This document shows, piece after piece, positions 6,706 through 16,974 of a DNA stretch of 64,000 bases (position 1 is the first letter of the stretch; each line of letters opens with the position of its first letter). A model generated the notes under the pieces. The model was not told where the DNA came from. It saw only the letters and a list, made by a program, of their open reading frames with translations, and ran no database searches. This stretch comes from Castellaniella sp049651205 (GTDB lineage: Bacteria; Pseudomonadota; Gammaproteobacteria; Burkholderiales; Burkholderiaceae_B): the NCBI RefSeq assembly GCF_049651205.1, contig NZ_JBASBR010000004.1, forward strand, positions 1-64,000. Direction: 5' to 3'. The translations under genes and the position numbers were made by a program.

Positions 6706-8897
6706 GCGAGGCCATCCCTGAACGGACGGGTATCCACGCCCGTTTGCAAAAGAGACTCAAAGGCATGGGCCGGCATGGGCCGCGCAAACAGATACCCCTG
6801 GCCAAAATCGCAGCCCACACCGCTGAGCAGCTGATATTGGGGGATGGTTTCGATGCCTTCTGCCACCACCCGCAAGCCCAGGCGGTGCGCCAACAAAATG
6901 ATGGCCTCGCACAGGGCAAGATCGGCGCTTCCCGGGCGCAGATTGGCCACAAAGGATTGGTCGATCTTGAGAAAATCAATGTCAAACTTGCGCAGATAAG
7001 ACAGCGACGAATAGCCGGTACCAAAATCATCCAGGGCAACCTGCACGCCCGCCTGACGAAATGCCGAGAGCTGCTGGCGGATGCGATCATCGTCTGAATC
7101 CATCAGCAGGCCTTCGGTGATTTCGATGATGACATGTTCTGAGGCCAATCCCAGTGTATTGAGGTGCGCCTGCCAAAAATCCAGATCGAGGCCCTCGTGG
7201 CGCAACTGCGCCGGCGAAATATTGACGCTGATCTGGATATCCGACTGAAACTGCTGGCGCCACTCGGCGGCCTGGCGCGTGGCCTCGCAAAAGACCCAAT
7301 CACCCAGCGCACGAATGATGCCGGTTTCTTCGGCCAGCGGGATGAACTCGACCGGTGACACCAGCCCTCGCACCGGATGATGCCAGCGCAGCAGGGTCTC
7401 AGCCTTGGCCACCTGGCCCGTGCTCAGATCCACAATAGGCTGGTAGTGCAAGGAAAACTGGTTTTGATCCAGCGCCAGATGGAGGTCGTTGACCAGACGC
7501 ATGCGGGTTTGTGCGCGCTCTTGCATGGAAGCCGTGAAATACCGGCTGCGGTTACGGCCATCGGCCTTGGCCGAGTACATCGCCTGATCGGCGTTGTTCA
7601 GCAAGGTTTCTGCGTCAGTGGCGTCATCCGGGAAAAACGTCACGCCGATACTGGTGGAGATAAAGACGGTTTCGACACCCAGCCGGAAAGGCTCGGCCAG
7701 TTCGGCCAGAATCGAACGCGTCAGACGCTCGATATCGCGCGGTTCATGCACATCGTCCAGCAAAACAGTGAACTCGTCTCCACCCAGGCGGGCCACGGTG
7801 TCGCTTTGGCGCGCGCAGCCGCTGAGCCGGCGTGCGGCCTCTTTGAGAAGTTCATCGCCCATGGCATGGCCCAGAGTATCGTTGATCTCTTTGAAGCGGT
7901 CGAGATCAAGAAACAGCAGGCCGATGCGCCCGTTGGCCCGGCGCGCCTTACGGATGCTTTGCTCAAGGCGATCATGAAACATCTGCCGATTGGGCAAATC
8001 GGTAAGACGGTCGAAGTTGGCCTGCTTCCAGATCATGGCCTCGGCCTGCTTGATCTCGGCAATGTTCGAGAAGATCATTACGCGACGCTGGGGTTCGCCT
8101 TCCGGGCCAAACGAGGTATTGATGCTGAGCCACTCGGGGTAGAGCTCGCCATTGGCGTGCTGGCCCCAGTGCTCGCCCTGCCAACTGCCGGTTTCCATCA
8201 CAGTGCGCCACATGGTGCTGTAAAACTCGCGATCATGGCAGGGAGAATTGAGACAGCGCACATGCCGGCCGATGACGTCGGACTCAGCACGTCCGCGCAG
8301 GCTGACAAACGCGGGATTGACATCCAGGATGATGCCTTTGGGGTCTAGTACCAACATGCCTTCGCTGGTGTTGCGGTACACCAGCGAGGCGAGCTCGGCC
8401 TGGCGCTCGATCTCATTTGAACCGCCCGTTTTGCGGGTGCGCAACACATAAAGGTGACTGCGCCCCGATGACGACGGGATATGTGTGACTGCGCCGGTAA
8501 GCGGCAACGCCCGAGACTGGCGATGCCGGCCTTTGCCACGCCACAGCAGGGTTTGTCGCGCAGGTTCTTGGTCGAGGCGAGACTTGATCAGCTCGACATC
8601 GGGCATCAAGGTTTGCACCGGCACACCCAGCGCCGCACCATGCCGATAGCCAAACAGGCGCTCGGCGCTGCGGTTCATGTAGATGATGTGATCGTGGGTG
8701 TCGGTTGCCAGGCACGCATCCTGAAAATAATCACCCAGGCGCAGCAAGGCAAGAATGTGGGAGCGGTCGGAGGAGTCGAACGGCAGGGGCAAGGCCTGCA
8801 ATGCAGACGCCGGCCCATCAGGAAAACGGGTGAAATGAGGAGTGGAGACCATCACGCGGAATCGGTGGTGTATAGCGTAGGGGGCATGTGACGGCAC
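6702..8897 (-). CDS. PAS-PAS-GGDEF-EAL cyclic-di-GMP signalling protein
   Basis: This 731-residue cytoplasmic protein has two PAS-like sensor regions (about 50-155 and 165-285), a GGDEF domain (about 295-455) and an EAL domain (about 470-720). GGDEF is intact at 372-376, and a product-inhibition RxxD motif lies at 363-366, five residues upstream, so diguanylate cyclase activity is plausible. The EAL signature reads E500-T-L in AETLLRW; the metal-binding Glu is kept, and DDFGTGYSS is present, so phosphodiesterase activity is also possible. No membrane segments are evident. The start is GTG 8897 with a weak AGG element; ATG 8852 is an alternative. Confidence 0.92.
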   Translation of the reverse strand: MPSHAPYAIHHRFRVMVSTPHFTRFPDGPASALQALPLPFDSSDRSHILALLRLGDYFQDACLATDTHDHIIYMNRSAERLFGYRHGAALGVPVQTLMPDVELIKSRLDQEPARQTLLWRGKGRHRQSRALPLTGAVTHIPSSSGRSHLYVLRTRKTGGSNEIERQAELASLVYRNTSEGMLVLDPKGIILDVNPAFVSLRGRAESDVIGRHVRCLNSPCHDREFYSTMWRTVMETGSWQGEHWGQHANGELYPEWLSINTSFGPEGEPQRRVMIFSNIAEIKQAEAMIWKQANFDRLTDLPNRQMFHDRLEQSIRKARRANGRIGLLFLDLDRFKEINDTLGHAMGDELLKEAARRLSGCARQSDTVARLGGDEFTVLLDDVHEPRDIERLTRSILAELAEPFRLGVETVFISTSIGVTFFPDDATDAETLLNNADQAMYSAKADGRNRSRYFTASMQERAQTRMRLVNDLHLALDQNQFSLHYQPIVDLSTGQVAKAETLLRWHHPVRGLVSPVEFIPLAEETGIIRALGDWVFCEATRQAAEWRQQFQSDIQISVNISPAQLRHEGLDLDFWQAHLNTLGLASEHVIIEITEGLLMDSDDDRIRQQLSAFRQAGVQVALDDFGTGYSSLSYLRKFDIDFLKIDQSFVANLRPGSADLALCEAIILLAHRLGLRVVAEGIETIPQYQLLSGVGCDFGQGYLFARPMPAHAFESLLQTGVDTRPFRDGLA

Positions 8898-9032
8898 CTG
8901 AAAACCTGCATCACCCAGCTTTTTAACATGCCATCTTGACTACGGATATCCGTAATATCCATAGGCCTTTGCACGCCCTCGCCACACCTCCAACCCTCTC
9001 AGATCAGGCTGCAGCCAACCACTGCTTTCCTG

Positions 9033-9680
9033 CTAAGGCGCTTCGCCGAAATACTCTTTGAATTGATGACCCAGCTTGCGTGCCTTGGTACGAAGATATT
9101 GCTCGTTATATGGGTTGCGATTTACCTGCAGCGGGATATGCTCGGCAATCTCAAACCCAAGGTCTGCCAGCACACGCTCTTTGCGGGGATTGTTGGTCAT
9201 CAGCCGCAGGCTGTGCACGCCAAAGTGCACCAGCATCGGGCGGCAAAGGTCGTAGCGGCGCATGTCTGCCGGAAACCCCAGGCGCTCGTTGGCTTCTACG
9301 GTGTCTGCGCCTTCGTCCTGCAGATGATAGGCACGAATTTTGTTAAGCAAGCCGATGCCCCGGCCCTCTTGGCGCAAATACATCAAGATGCCGCGGCCTT
9401 CTTCGGCAATGCGCTGCAAGGCGGCTTCCAGTTGGGCACCACAATCGCATCGCTGGCTGAACAAGGCATCACCCGTCAGGCACTCGGAGTGAATCCGTGC
9501 CAACACCGGAGCGTCGGTGCTCAGATCGCCCAGCGTCAGCGCCACGTGTTCTTTACCACTGGCGGGCTCGACGAAGGCGTGAATCTGAAAAACAGCCCAC
9601 GGCATGGGCAACTGACTGGAGGCGACATACTGCAGCAGATTGTCATCTGCACCCGAACTGGCACCCGAAGAACTGGACAT
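9033..9680 (-). CDS. ribA: GTP cyclohydrolase II
   Basis: This enzyme catalyses the first committed step of riboflavin synthesis, converting GTP to 2,5-diamino-6-ribosylamino-pyrimidinone phosphate with loss of formate and pyrophosphate. The zinc ligands C67-x10-C78-x-C80 are visible, as is the family motif RQEGRGIGL (103-111). The 215-residue length matches stand-alone RibA rather than the RibBA fusion. ATG 9680 is preferred; a TTG at 9695 is in frame. No other rib gene is adjacent. Confidence 0.95.
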   Translation of the reverse strand: MSSSSGASSGADDNLLQYVASSQLPMPWAVFQIHAFVEPASGKEHVALTLGDLSTDAPVLARIHSECLTGDALFSQRCDCGAQLEAALQRIAEEGRGILMYLRQEGRGIGLLNKIRAYHLQDEGADTVEANERLGFPADMRRYDLCRPMLVHFGVHSLRLMTNNPRKERVLADLGFEIAEHIPLQVNRNPYNEQYLRTKARKLGHQFKEYFGEAP

Positions 9681-9738
9681 GGACTGAAAACACAAGTGGA
9701 TTGAAACGGGCTATAGATTAACACCCCGACACAATCAG

Positions 9739-9768
9739 GAAAAAAAGGGCCTCACAAATGTGAGACCC
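9739..9768 (-). terminator. Terminator of the branched-chain amino acid transporter operon
   Basis: On the minus strand GGGTCTCACA pairs imperfectly with TGTGAGGCCC around a 2-nt loop (ATTTG region) and is followed by TTTTTTT. It lies about 30 bases after the livF stop. Confidence 0.85.
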
Positions 9769-9798
9769 CCCAAAACCGCCCAGCAGGCTCTGCAAGAA

Positions 9799-10489
<691 letters not shown>

Positions 10490-10503
<14 letters not shown>

Positions 10504-12376
10504 CGTCCATCCCTCCGAGATAAGCCGCCTGGACCGACGGGTCGTGGCGGATTTCATCCGGCGTGCCCTCGGCCAGCTTGCGGCCTTCGTACAGCACCGT
10601 AATACGTTCAGCCAGTTCAAACATGGCGTCCATATCGTGTTCCACAATCACCATGCTGCGACCCTGACGAATCGATTTCAGCAGGGACACCACCAGCACG
10701 CGCTCTTCGGGCCCAAGGCCGGCCAGGGGCTCGTCAAACAGCAGGACATTGGCCCCGGTGGCCAGTGCCAGACCGATTTCAAGCCGGCGTTTCTCGCCGT
10801 AGGCCATGTCGGACACCATGGTATCGGCATGGGCGGTGAGGTCCACCATGGCAATGGCGGCATTAACCTGAGAATCCAGGCGATCAGAATGCAGGCCGCT
10901 GAGCAGATCGGCACGATACCGGCCACGCAAACGCGCCAACACGGGAACCATCATGTTCTGGCGCACAGTGAGGTGCTCGAACAACTGATTGATCTGGTAT
11001 GACTTGCTCATGCCCAACTGGCACACAGAGGTAACGCCAATACCAGTGATCTCTTGGCCACGGAAGAACACCTTGCCGGACGTGGTGGGGAGCTCGCCCG
11101 CCAGCATCGCAAAGAAGGTAGATTTACCGGCACCATTGGGGCCGATGACGCCATGGAGCTCGCCGTCACGCAAGGTGAAATCGATATCCGAGTTGGCTTT
11201 GAGCCCACCGTAATGCTTGCTGATGCCACGTGCTTCGAGCACCGGCGCACCAGGACGGGTGCTGGCCAAGGGTGGCACGATATCCAGCGTGCTGGCCACA
11301 CGCTGGCTGGCGTTGTCATCGAGATCCGACGGCAGGCTCTGGCGGCGATGGCGGACGAAATCGATGATGCCACCGGCCACGCCACGGCGAAACACGGTAA
11401 CCAGCACCACAAACACCACACCCAGGATGAGTTTCCAGTAAGGCCCCAGGCTGCCCACCTGCTGCAAGCCCTCGTAGAGGTACAGCCAGATGGTGGCACC
11501 CAGCAGTGGCCCCAGCAACGTACCTGCACCACCCATCACCGTCTGGATCACCAACTGAGCGGAGGTATCCAGAGAGAAGGCGTCAGGCGGCATATATGAC
11601 TGAAACACACCCAGCAAACCACCCGCCAGACCACCATACGCAGCAGCCACAATAAACACGATCAGTTTGTAGGACTGAATGGAGTGACCCAGGGCGGTGG
11701 CCCGTTTTGGATTGCCCTGAATGGCCTTGAGCACCGCGCCAAACGGCGAGCGCACAATGCGCCGGGCAATGAGATACCCGATGAAGAAGATCACCGCCAC
11801 AAACCAGTACATGGGCCAGCCACTGGAGATGTGAAGATTGATGAAGCCCAGGGAGAGCTCGGGAGGCGGCACACCGGCGATACCGTTTTCACCACCGGTG
11901 TAGTCTTTAAACGAGGAGTTCTCAAGAAAGTAGAACATCTCGCCAAAGGCCAAAGTGCTCATGGCAAAGTAGATGCCGGTACGACGCAAGGTGAGGTAGC
12001 CGATGATAAGCCCCGCCACCGATGCGGCGATGGTGCCTAGCAGCAGCGCCACCAGCATATTGGGCACAATGCCGTCAGTAAGCAGATAGGCCGTGACAAA
12101 ACCGCCCGTGCCATAAAACGCCGCCTGGCCAAAGGATAGTAAGCCCGTATAGCCAAACAGCAGATCAAAACCAAGCCCAAACAGGCCCCAGATGAGAATC
12201 CGGGTGAGCAGATCAGGGCTCATGCCAATAAGGGGTAACACAAAGGGAGCGGCAATCAGGCCCAGCCCGACCAGCATTTCCGGAAGCTGTCTGCGCACGA
12301 TATGACCTCCTGGTGCGCCGGCTGGCTTGCTGCCCACGCCGGCGTCGTCGACTGTACTTGTGTGAACTGAGCTCAT
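10490..12376 (-). CDS. Fused LivM permease and LivG ATP-binding protein
   Basis: This 628-residue protein joins two transporter subunits. Residues 30-340 are a LivM-type permease with many hydrophobic helices and the segment YTGLLSFGQAAFYGTGGF. A linker of about 35 residues follows, then a LivG-type ATPase from about 378 with Walker A GPNGAGKST (412-420), a diverged signature MAYGEKRRLEIG and Walker B NVLLFDEP. Fusion of these two subunits is known in this transporter class. A GGAGG element precedes the ATG, which overlaps the livH stop by 4 nt. Confidence 0.93.
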
Positions 12377-13248
12377 TCCCGGCCCTCCTGACCCATCAAG
12401 CCTTGCGGGCGGAAAATCAGCACCAGCGCCATGGCGATAAACAGCATGACGTCTGAATATTGCGGATTGATCATCGCTGTGAGACTGAGGATTTCACCAG
12501 CGATAATCCCGCCAACCACAGCCCCGGGGAAAGAACCCACCCCGCCAATCACCACCACCACGAAGGACTCAACCAGATAGCGGAAGCCCATGTCAGGGGT
12601 AAGTGCCACGATGGGCGAGTTGATGACCCCAGCAAAACCGGCTGCCATGGCACCCAGGCCAAACACCAGCAAGAAAGTGCGCTTGATGTTGATGCCCAAG
12701 GCATTGACCATCTGTGCGTCTTCGATCCCGGCGCGCACAATCAACCCAAGGCTGGTGCGGTACAGAACCAGATACAGCACCAACAGGGTGGCTGCTGCAA
12801 TACCCAGGGTTTCAAGCCGGTAAAGCGGATAAATCAGCGAACCAATATGGGCGATGCCCTGCCCCCAGGACGGTGGCGTAATCGAGAGACTGACGCCGCC
12901 GTAGAGGCCGCGCACGATCTCGACCAGCACGATGCTGATGCCAAACGTGACCAGAATCTGGTCTTCGGGCGGACGGCTGTAAAACTTGCGCATCAGGCCG
13001 CGTTCCATGATCAGGCCACAGGCCAGTGCGACGGCAGAACCCCCGGCAACCGCCAGCACGAAAGAATCGGTTAAACCATAAACCGTATACCCTGCATATC
13101 CACCCACGACAAACAGCGCGCCGTGAGCAAAGTTAATGACACCGAGCGTGCCGTAGATAATCGTCAGGCCGGTACTGATAAGCGCCAATAACAGGCCGGT
13201 GGCCAGCCCGTTAAATAACTGCGAAAGAAATAAAGACATGCTCGGCAT
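12373..13248 (-). CDS. livH: Branched-chain-type amino acid ABC transporter permease LivH
   Basis: This 291-residue membrane protein shows the LivH pattern: GLTIIYGTLGVINFAHG near residue 28 and GGVGSFPGAVVGG near the C-terminus. It pairs with the LivM domain of the next gene to form the channel. AGGAGG lies 8 nt before the chosen ATG; a second ATG 9 nt downstream is possible. It lies between the binding-protein gene and the fusion gene in one operon. Confidence 0.93.
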   Translation of the reverse strand: MPSMSLFLSQLFNGLATGLLLALISTGLTIIYGTLGVINFAHGALFVVGGYAGYTVYGLTDSFVLAVAGGSAVALACGLIMERGLMRKFYSRPPEDQILVTFGISIVLVEIVRGLYGGVSLSITPPSWGQGIAHIGSLIYPLYRLETLGIAAATLLVLYLVLYRTSLGLIVRAGIEDAQMVNALGINIKRTFLLVFGLGAMAAGFAGVINSPIVALTPDMGFRYLVESFVVVVIGGVGSFPGAVVGGIIAGEILSLTAMINPQYSDVMLFIAMALVLIFRPQGLMGQEGRE

Positions 13249-13327
13249 CGAGTTGCCTCCTGTGAGAACCCCGAATCAGTAACCAGCCATTGCCCACCTG
13301 AGCAGGGCAATGGCCGGAAACCTGGTT

Positions 13328-14689
13328 TTAGACGTAATCGCCCATCTTGCAACCCAGCAAGCCGACCTTAGGCAAGACATCCTTGCCTTGGACGACCTGA
13401 ACGACTTCGAAGAAGTCTTCGGGGCTCTTCATGTCTGCGGGTTTCTTGCCGCGCAGGATGGGAAAGTTGACGATGCCCTGGTGATCTTCGGCACGGAAGG
13501 TCACCTTGCCAACCGGGCTGTCACGCAGCTCGCCGGCCTCGAGGGCCTTGACCACATCCACCGGGTAGAAGCTCTTGGCGCGCTCGACGGCATCGGCCCA
13601 CAACACCAAGGCCAGATAGGCGTACATGGCCGAATCGCGTGGTTTGCTGTTGAATTTCTTCTCGTAGGCCTCGACGAAATCCTTGGCAACCGGATTGTCG
13701 TCTTGCATCGTCCACCAGAAGCCCTGGGCCGCGTACACACCCTGCATGACATCGGCGCCAACTTCTTTTTCGAGGTAGGCCGACATGTAAGGCACCACGA
13801 TTTTCATTTTTTCGAGCAGGCCAAACTGCTTGGCTTGCTTGATGGCGTTGGCGGCATCTGCACCATAGGCCACCACCACCAACACATTGGCGTCGGTGTT
13901 GGCGATGTTGATCAGGTACGAGCTGTAATCCTTGGCGCCCAGTGGGTGAACCTGGTTGGTGACGGTTGTCCAGCCTTCCTTCTCGGTGAATTCTTTCATC
14001 GATTGGGTGGTGGTGTGACCATAGGTGTAGTCAGGGGTGAGGTAGGCAGCCTTGCGATCTTTGCCGAGCTCTTTGGCCACCACAGGGGCAATGGCCTTGC
14101 AAGCCATGTAGGCAAAGTAGCAGAGACGGAAACCATAGCGCTGGCAATCAACACCGGTGGTTTCGTTAGAGCCCGAAATGGCGGTGAAGTACGGCGTGTG
14201 CTCGCGGTTGCACACTTTTTGCAGCGCGATGGCCACGGCGCTGCTGGTGCTGCCGGCAATCATCATGGCCTTGTTGTCATGGATAAAGCGGGTGGCAGCT
14301 TGCACGCCGGTATTGGGTTTGGTTTCGGCATCGGCCGAGCCCAGCACCAGTTTTTTGCCCATGATGCCCTTTTTGATCAGGGGCGAGATTTTCTGTACCT
14401 GAGGCGCACCCGCGTTGATTTGCTCGGCGGCAAGCTCGTAGCCGTTTTTCTGTTCAGCTCCCTGTGCAGAATACGGACCGGTGAGGTCGACCGTGAGGCC
14501 GACAAAGACGGAGTCGCCCTCGACACCAGCAGGCCATGCACCCAGAGGTTTCTGTTCTGCGGCCATTGCAACCCGTGCGGCGCCGGGCATCAGCATGCCA
14601 CCGGCAACGCCTGCGGCACCAGCTTTAAGCACGGAGCGACGTTTAACCTGCGATTGCATGGCTTGACCCAAGATGTTTTTGTCTTTCAT
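13328..14689 (-). CDS. Branched-chain-type ABC transporter substrate-binding protein with Tat signal
   Basis: This 453-residue type I periplasmic binding protein is the first gene of the operon. The N-terminus carries a twin-arginine signal (KRRSVLKAGAAGVAGG, with AMA cleavage near residue 43), so it is exported folded. The mature part has the Leu/Ile/Val-binding fold (VGLTVDLTGPYSAQG at its start). The length and Tat export resemble binding proteins of the HAAT family that take amides, urea or short organic acids as often as leucine, so the ligand is open. CAGGAGA precedes the ATG. Confidence 0.88.
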   Translation of the reverse strand: MKDKNILGQAMQSQVKRRSVLKAGAAGVAGGMLMPGAARVAMAAEQKPLGAWPAGVEGDSVFVGLTVDLTGPYSAQGAEQKNGYELAAEQINAGAPQVQKISPLIKKGIMGKKLVLGSADAETKPNTGVQAATRFIHDNKAMMIAGSTSSAVAIALQKVCNREHTPYFTAISGSNETTGVDCQRYGFRLCYFAYMACKAIAPVVAKELGKDRKAAYLTPDYTYGHTTTQSMKEFTEKEGWTTVTNQVHPLGAKDYSSYLINIANTDANVLVVVAYGADAANAIKQAKQFGLLEKMKIVVPYMSAYLEKEVGADVMQGVYAAQGFWWTMQDDNPVAKDFVEAYEKKFNSKPRDSAMYAYLALVLWADAVERAKSFYPVDVVKALEAGELRDSPVGKVTFRAEDHQGIVNFPILRGKKPADMKSPEDFFEVVQVVQGKDVLPKVGLLGCKMGDYV

Positions 14690-15071
14690 TGCTTTGTCTC
14701 CTGAATTTGAGTGGCCCCGGGTGTCGGTGACGCCCGGCAGAGTTACTGCATTCCAGTAAATAACCCGCGATTTTTTTGGATATAAAAACAGCTTTATTTT
14801 TATGTCGAAGCAGAGAAACGAACCGCAAGACTTCTGCGTGATGCTATTAAGTGGTTTGAAACTTACGCAAAACTTACGCTTGCTCGCATCTCCGGATAAG
14901 GCCCACAGATGTCCTTTTGCTGCATACCTGAATCATTGCTGGGAGGGTGTTCTAATCCTTTGTTTTATTGCGTTTTTTATTATTGGAAATAATGCTGCAA
15001 TGCAATAAATAAGGGTTAATGCCTAAGGGAAATCATTAGTCCGGTATTTACCCTGAAAACCAGTAAGCAGC
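14690..15071. promoter_or_regulatory. AT-rich 382-bp intergenic region upstream of the liv operon
   Basis: I find no gene here. The composition is clearly more AT-rich than the surroundings. On the minus strand a candidate promoter reads TTCGAC (14804-14809), a 17-nt spacer and TTTATA (14781-14786), about 90 nt before the binding-protein ATG. Further upstream lies a tandem decamer (listed separately). The promoter assignment is tentative. Confidence 0.4.
14859..14879. repeat. Tandem decamer AAACTTACGC, 11-bp period
   Basis: AAACTTACGC occurs at 14859-14868 and again at 14870-14879, one helical turn apart. It lies about 50 bp upstream of the candidate liv -35, a place suited to a regulator binding two half-sites on one DNA face. 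Confidence 0.55.
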
Positions 15072-15095
15072 AAAAAAAAGGAGGCCTGAGCCTCC
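15072..15095 (-). terminator. Terminator after the HIT family gene
   Basis: On the minus strand GGAGGC and GCCTCC pair around a short loop, followed by a run of eight T. It lies 24 bases after the HIT stop. Confidence 0.85.
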
Positions 15096-15118
15096 GGTAT
15101 GCTTGTTACCTAAAACAA

Positions 15119-15550
15119 TTATTTTGATGCAGGTAACAACCCCTGCACCGGCAGATGAATCCGGGCGGCATACTCACGCAATACATCCAGGCCGGGATCC
15201 TTGCGTGGCCACACCAGGCCCACCCCATCGTTCTCGTAGCGCGGCAAGACATGCATGTGGGCGTGAGGCACCGTCTGCCACCCTGCAGGCCGGTTTGCCT
15301 GCAAAAGGGTGAGGCCCTCTGGTTGAAAGGCCTCTTGCACCGCATGGGCCACGCGCCAGGCCAGACGCATCAGACCCGCAGCCGTATCCTCATCCATATC
15401 CAGCAAGGAGGGATACGGATGGCAGGGCGCCACCAGTACATGGCCCGGGTTCAGCTGCCCGGCGTCCATGAACGCAAAGAAGGTGTCATCCCGATAAACG
15501 ATAGCAGCCGGTATTTCGCCAGCCAGAATGCGGGTAAAAACAGTGTCCAT
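15119..15550 (-). CDS. HIT family nucleotide hydrolase/transferase
   Basis: This 143-residue protein carries the histidine-triad motif H96-A-H98-M-H100-V-L, whose central His is the nucleophile for nucleoside phosphoramidate or dinucleoside polyphosphate hydrolysis. NPGHVLVAP upstream is also typical. It may be a Hint or Fhit-like housekeeping hydrolase; the exact substrate cannot be fixed. It lies 2 nt after the DUF945 gene and is probably cotranscribed with it, being last before a terminator. Confidence 0.9.
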   Translation of the reverse strand: MDTVFTRILAGEIPAAIVYRDDTFFAFMDAGQLNPGHVLVAPCHPYPSLLDMDEDTAAGLMRLAWRVAHAVQEAFQPEGLTLLQANRPAGWQTVPHAHMHVLPRYENDGVGLVWPRKDPGLDVLREYAARIHLPVQGLLPASK

Positions 15551-15552
15551 GC

Positions 15553-16974
15553 TTACTCTCCCAATGCCGCCGATAAACGGCCGGATAGTTCAGGGGGGGT
15601 CATTTCACGATCGTTGATGGTTACCACACCATCGGCATAAGAAATATCCACTTGCAGCTGTCCGTCTTGCTCGCGCAGCAGCTCGGCACGCCGCAGACGG
15701 CCACTATAGCGATCGAACAGCATGCCAATCAGTGCAACCGCCATATCGCCGTCAGAGCTGCTGGCTTGCGTATCGCGCAAAATCTGCATCAGCATGGGCC
15801 TGGAGACACCCGCGTGTGCCGAGACACGGGCAATGGCCGATTCAATCGTGCGGCCCAGGTCGGGGTCGGCGTCCTGGGGCACCGGCCGAAACTGTGCCAC
15901 TGCCTTGAAGTCGGTCTGGCCTTTGTCGGTTTTCCAGGTGACTGCATCCAGGGCCAGGCGGGGAGATGCCGCCAGCACAGGCAGCAAGGCCTCGCGCACC
16001 TGCTGTTCTTGCTGGGGCGTCAGCGGCGCGCCATCATCGTCCTGAGCTTGCTGCTGCGCCAGTAAGGCCATCAGGGCTTGCACTGCCTCGACATTTAATT
16101 GCTGTGCCGACGCCTGCAACTGCAAGGTGCCAAGATTCTGCTTGCCGGCGGACAATTGCTCGACGTCATAGCGCACCCGGCCATCAAGCAAACTGCCCGT
16201 ACGGGCAAGGTCCAGCAACATGGCAGGCTGATGCAATAAAAGATCCGGCGCCCCCTCTTGCTGGATGCGCACCTGGCTTGCCTGGAGGGTTTGGTGCGAT
16301 TGCATGTCGGTTTCACCACTCAGGGTAGTCAGCCCCTGGAAATGCAGATCTTCAAAGTGCAGCAACCCGCTGTCATCCTGAATTTTCAGGGATTGGGCCT
16401 CTGCGGTGACAGTGGTTTGACGCTGCTTGGGCGTGTAATCGGCGCGCAGCACGCCGCCACTGAAATCCAGCGCAAGCTCGCCGATGGTTTTAACCGGTTG
16501 CAGTGTCCAGACACCGCTGGCCTGCCCTTGGAACCCCACTTGCACAGTAGCCTGCCAGGGCACCTGATGATCAGCCACTACATCAAACCAGGGCTGCCAG
16601 GCACCGTCGGGCAAGGGCTGCAGATGGCTATAGGCTGCCAACGGTTGCCAGATGCCGTTTTTCAGTGCCTCCAGGGGCCAGGGGCCATGTTGAAGTGCCT
16701 GTTCTACAGCCAGCGACTGCGCCTGGCCATCCTGATCGGTAAATTTAAAAATGTAGCGGGCTTGTGACGAAAAAACGCCCCGCTGATAGTCAGCAACCTG
16801 CAGTTCGGGTGGGGTTTCAGGTGCCGTCCACTGCCGCTGGATGTCCTGATTGGTTTGATCGACCCAGGAAACGATGGACTGTTGGGCAATCTGGCCGGCA
16901 TACCAGGATGCGCCCACGTATCCCAGAACAACAATGCCTCCAAGCGCCAGCGTTACCTTCAAACCTCGAGTCAT
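15553..16974 (-). CDS. DUF945 (YdgA-like) family protein
   Basis: This 473-residue protein has an N-terminal membrane anchor or uncleaved signal (VTLALGGIVVLGYVGASW) and a long beta-rich periplasmic domain, the architecture of the DUF945/YdgA family, whose biochemical role is not established. The C-terminal part ends with DGVVTINDREMTPPELSGRL, typical of the family. Its ATG overlaps the preceding dehydrogenase stop by 4 nt, so the three genes from 17855 to 15119 form one unit. Confidence 0.8.
   Translation of the reverse strand: MTRGLKVTLALGGIVVLGYVGASWYAGQIAQQSIVSWVDQTNQDIQRQWTAPETPPELQVADYQRGVFSSQARYIFKFTDQDGQAQSLAVEQALQHGPWPLEALKNGIWQPLAAYSHLQPLPDGAWQPWFDVVADHQVPWQATVQVGFQGQASGVWTLQPVKTIGELALDFSGGVLRADYTPKQRQTTVTAEAQSLKIQDDSGLLHFEDLHFQGLTTLSGETDMQSHQTLQASQVRIQQEGAPDLLLHQPAMLLDLARTGSLLDGRVRYDVEQLSAGKQNLGTLQLQASAQQLNVEAVQALMALLAQQQAQDDDGAPLTPQQEQQVREALLPVLAASPRLALDAVTWKTDKGQTDFKAVAQFRPVPQDADPDLGRTIESAIARVSAHAGVSRPMLMQILRDTQASSSDGDMAVALIGMLFDRYSGRLRRAELLREQDGQLQVDISYADGVVTINDREMTPPELSGRLSAALGE

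Noticed and set aside
13310..14704. 464-codon frame antisense to the substrate-binding protein
   Set aside because: It mirrors a clearly conserved gene with a Tat signal and operon context on the other strand.
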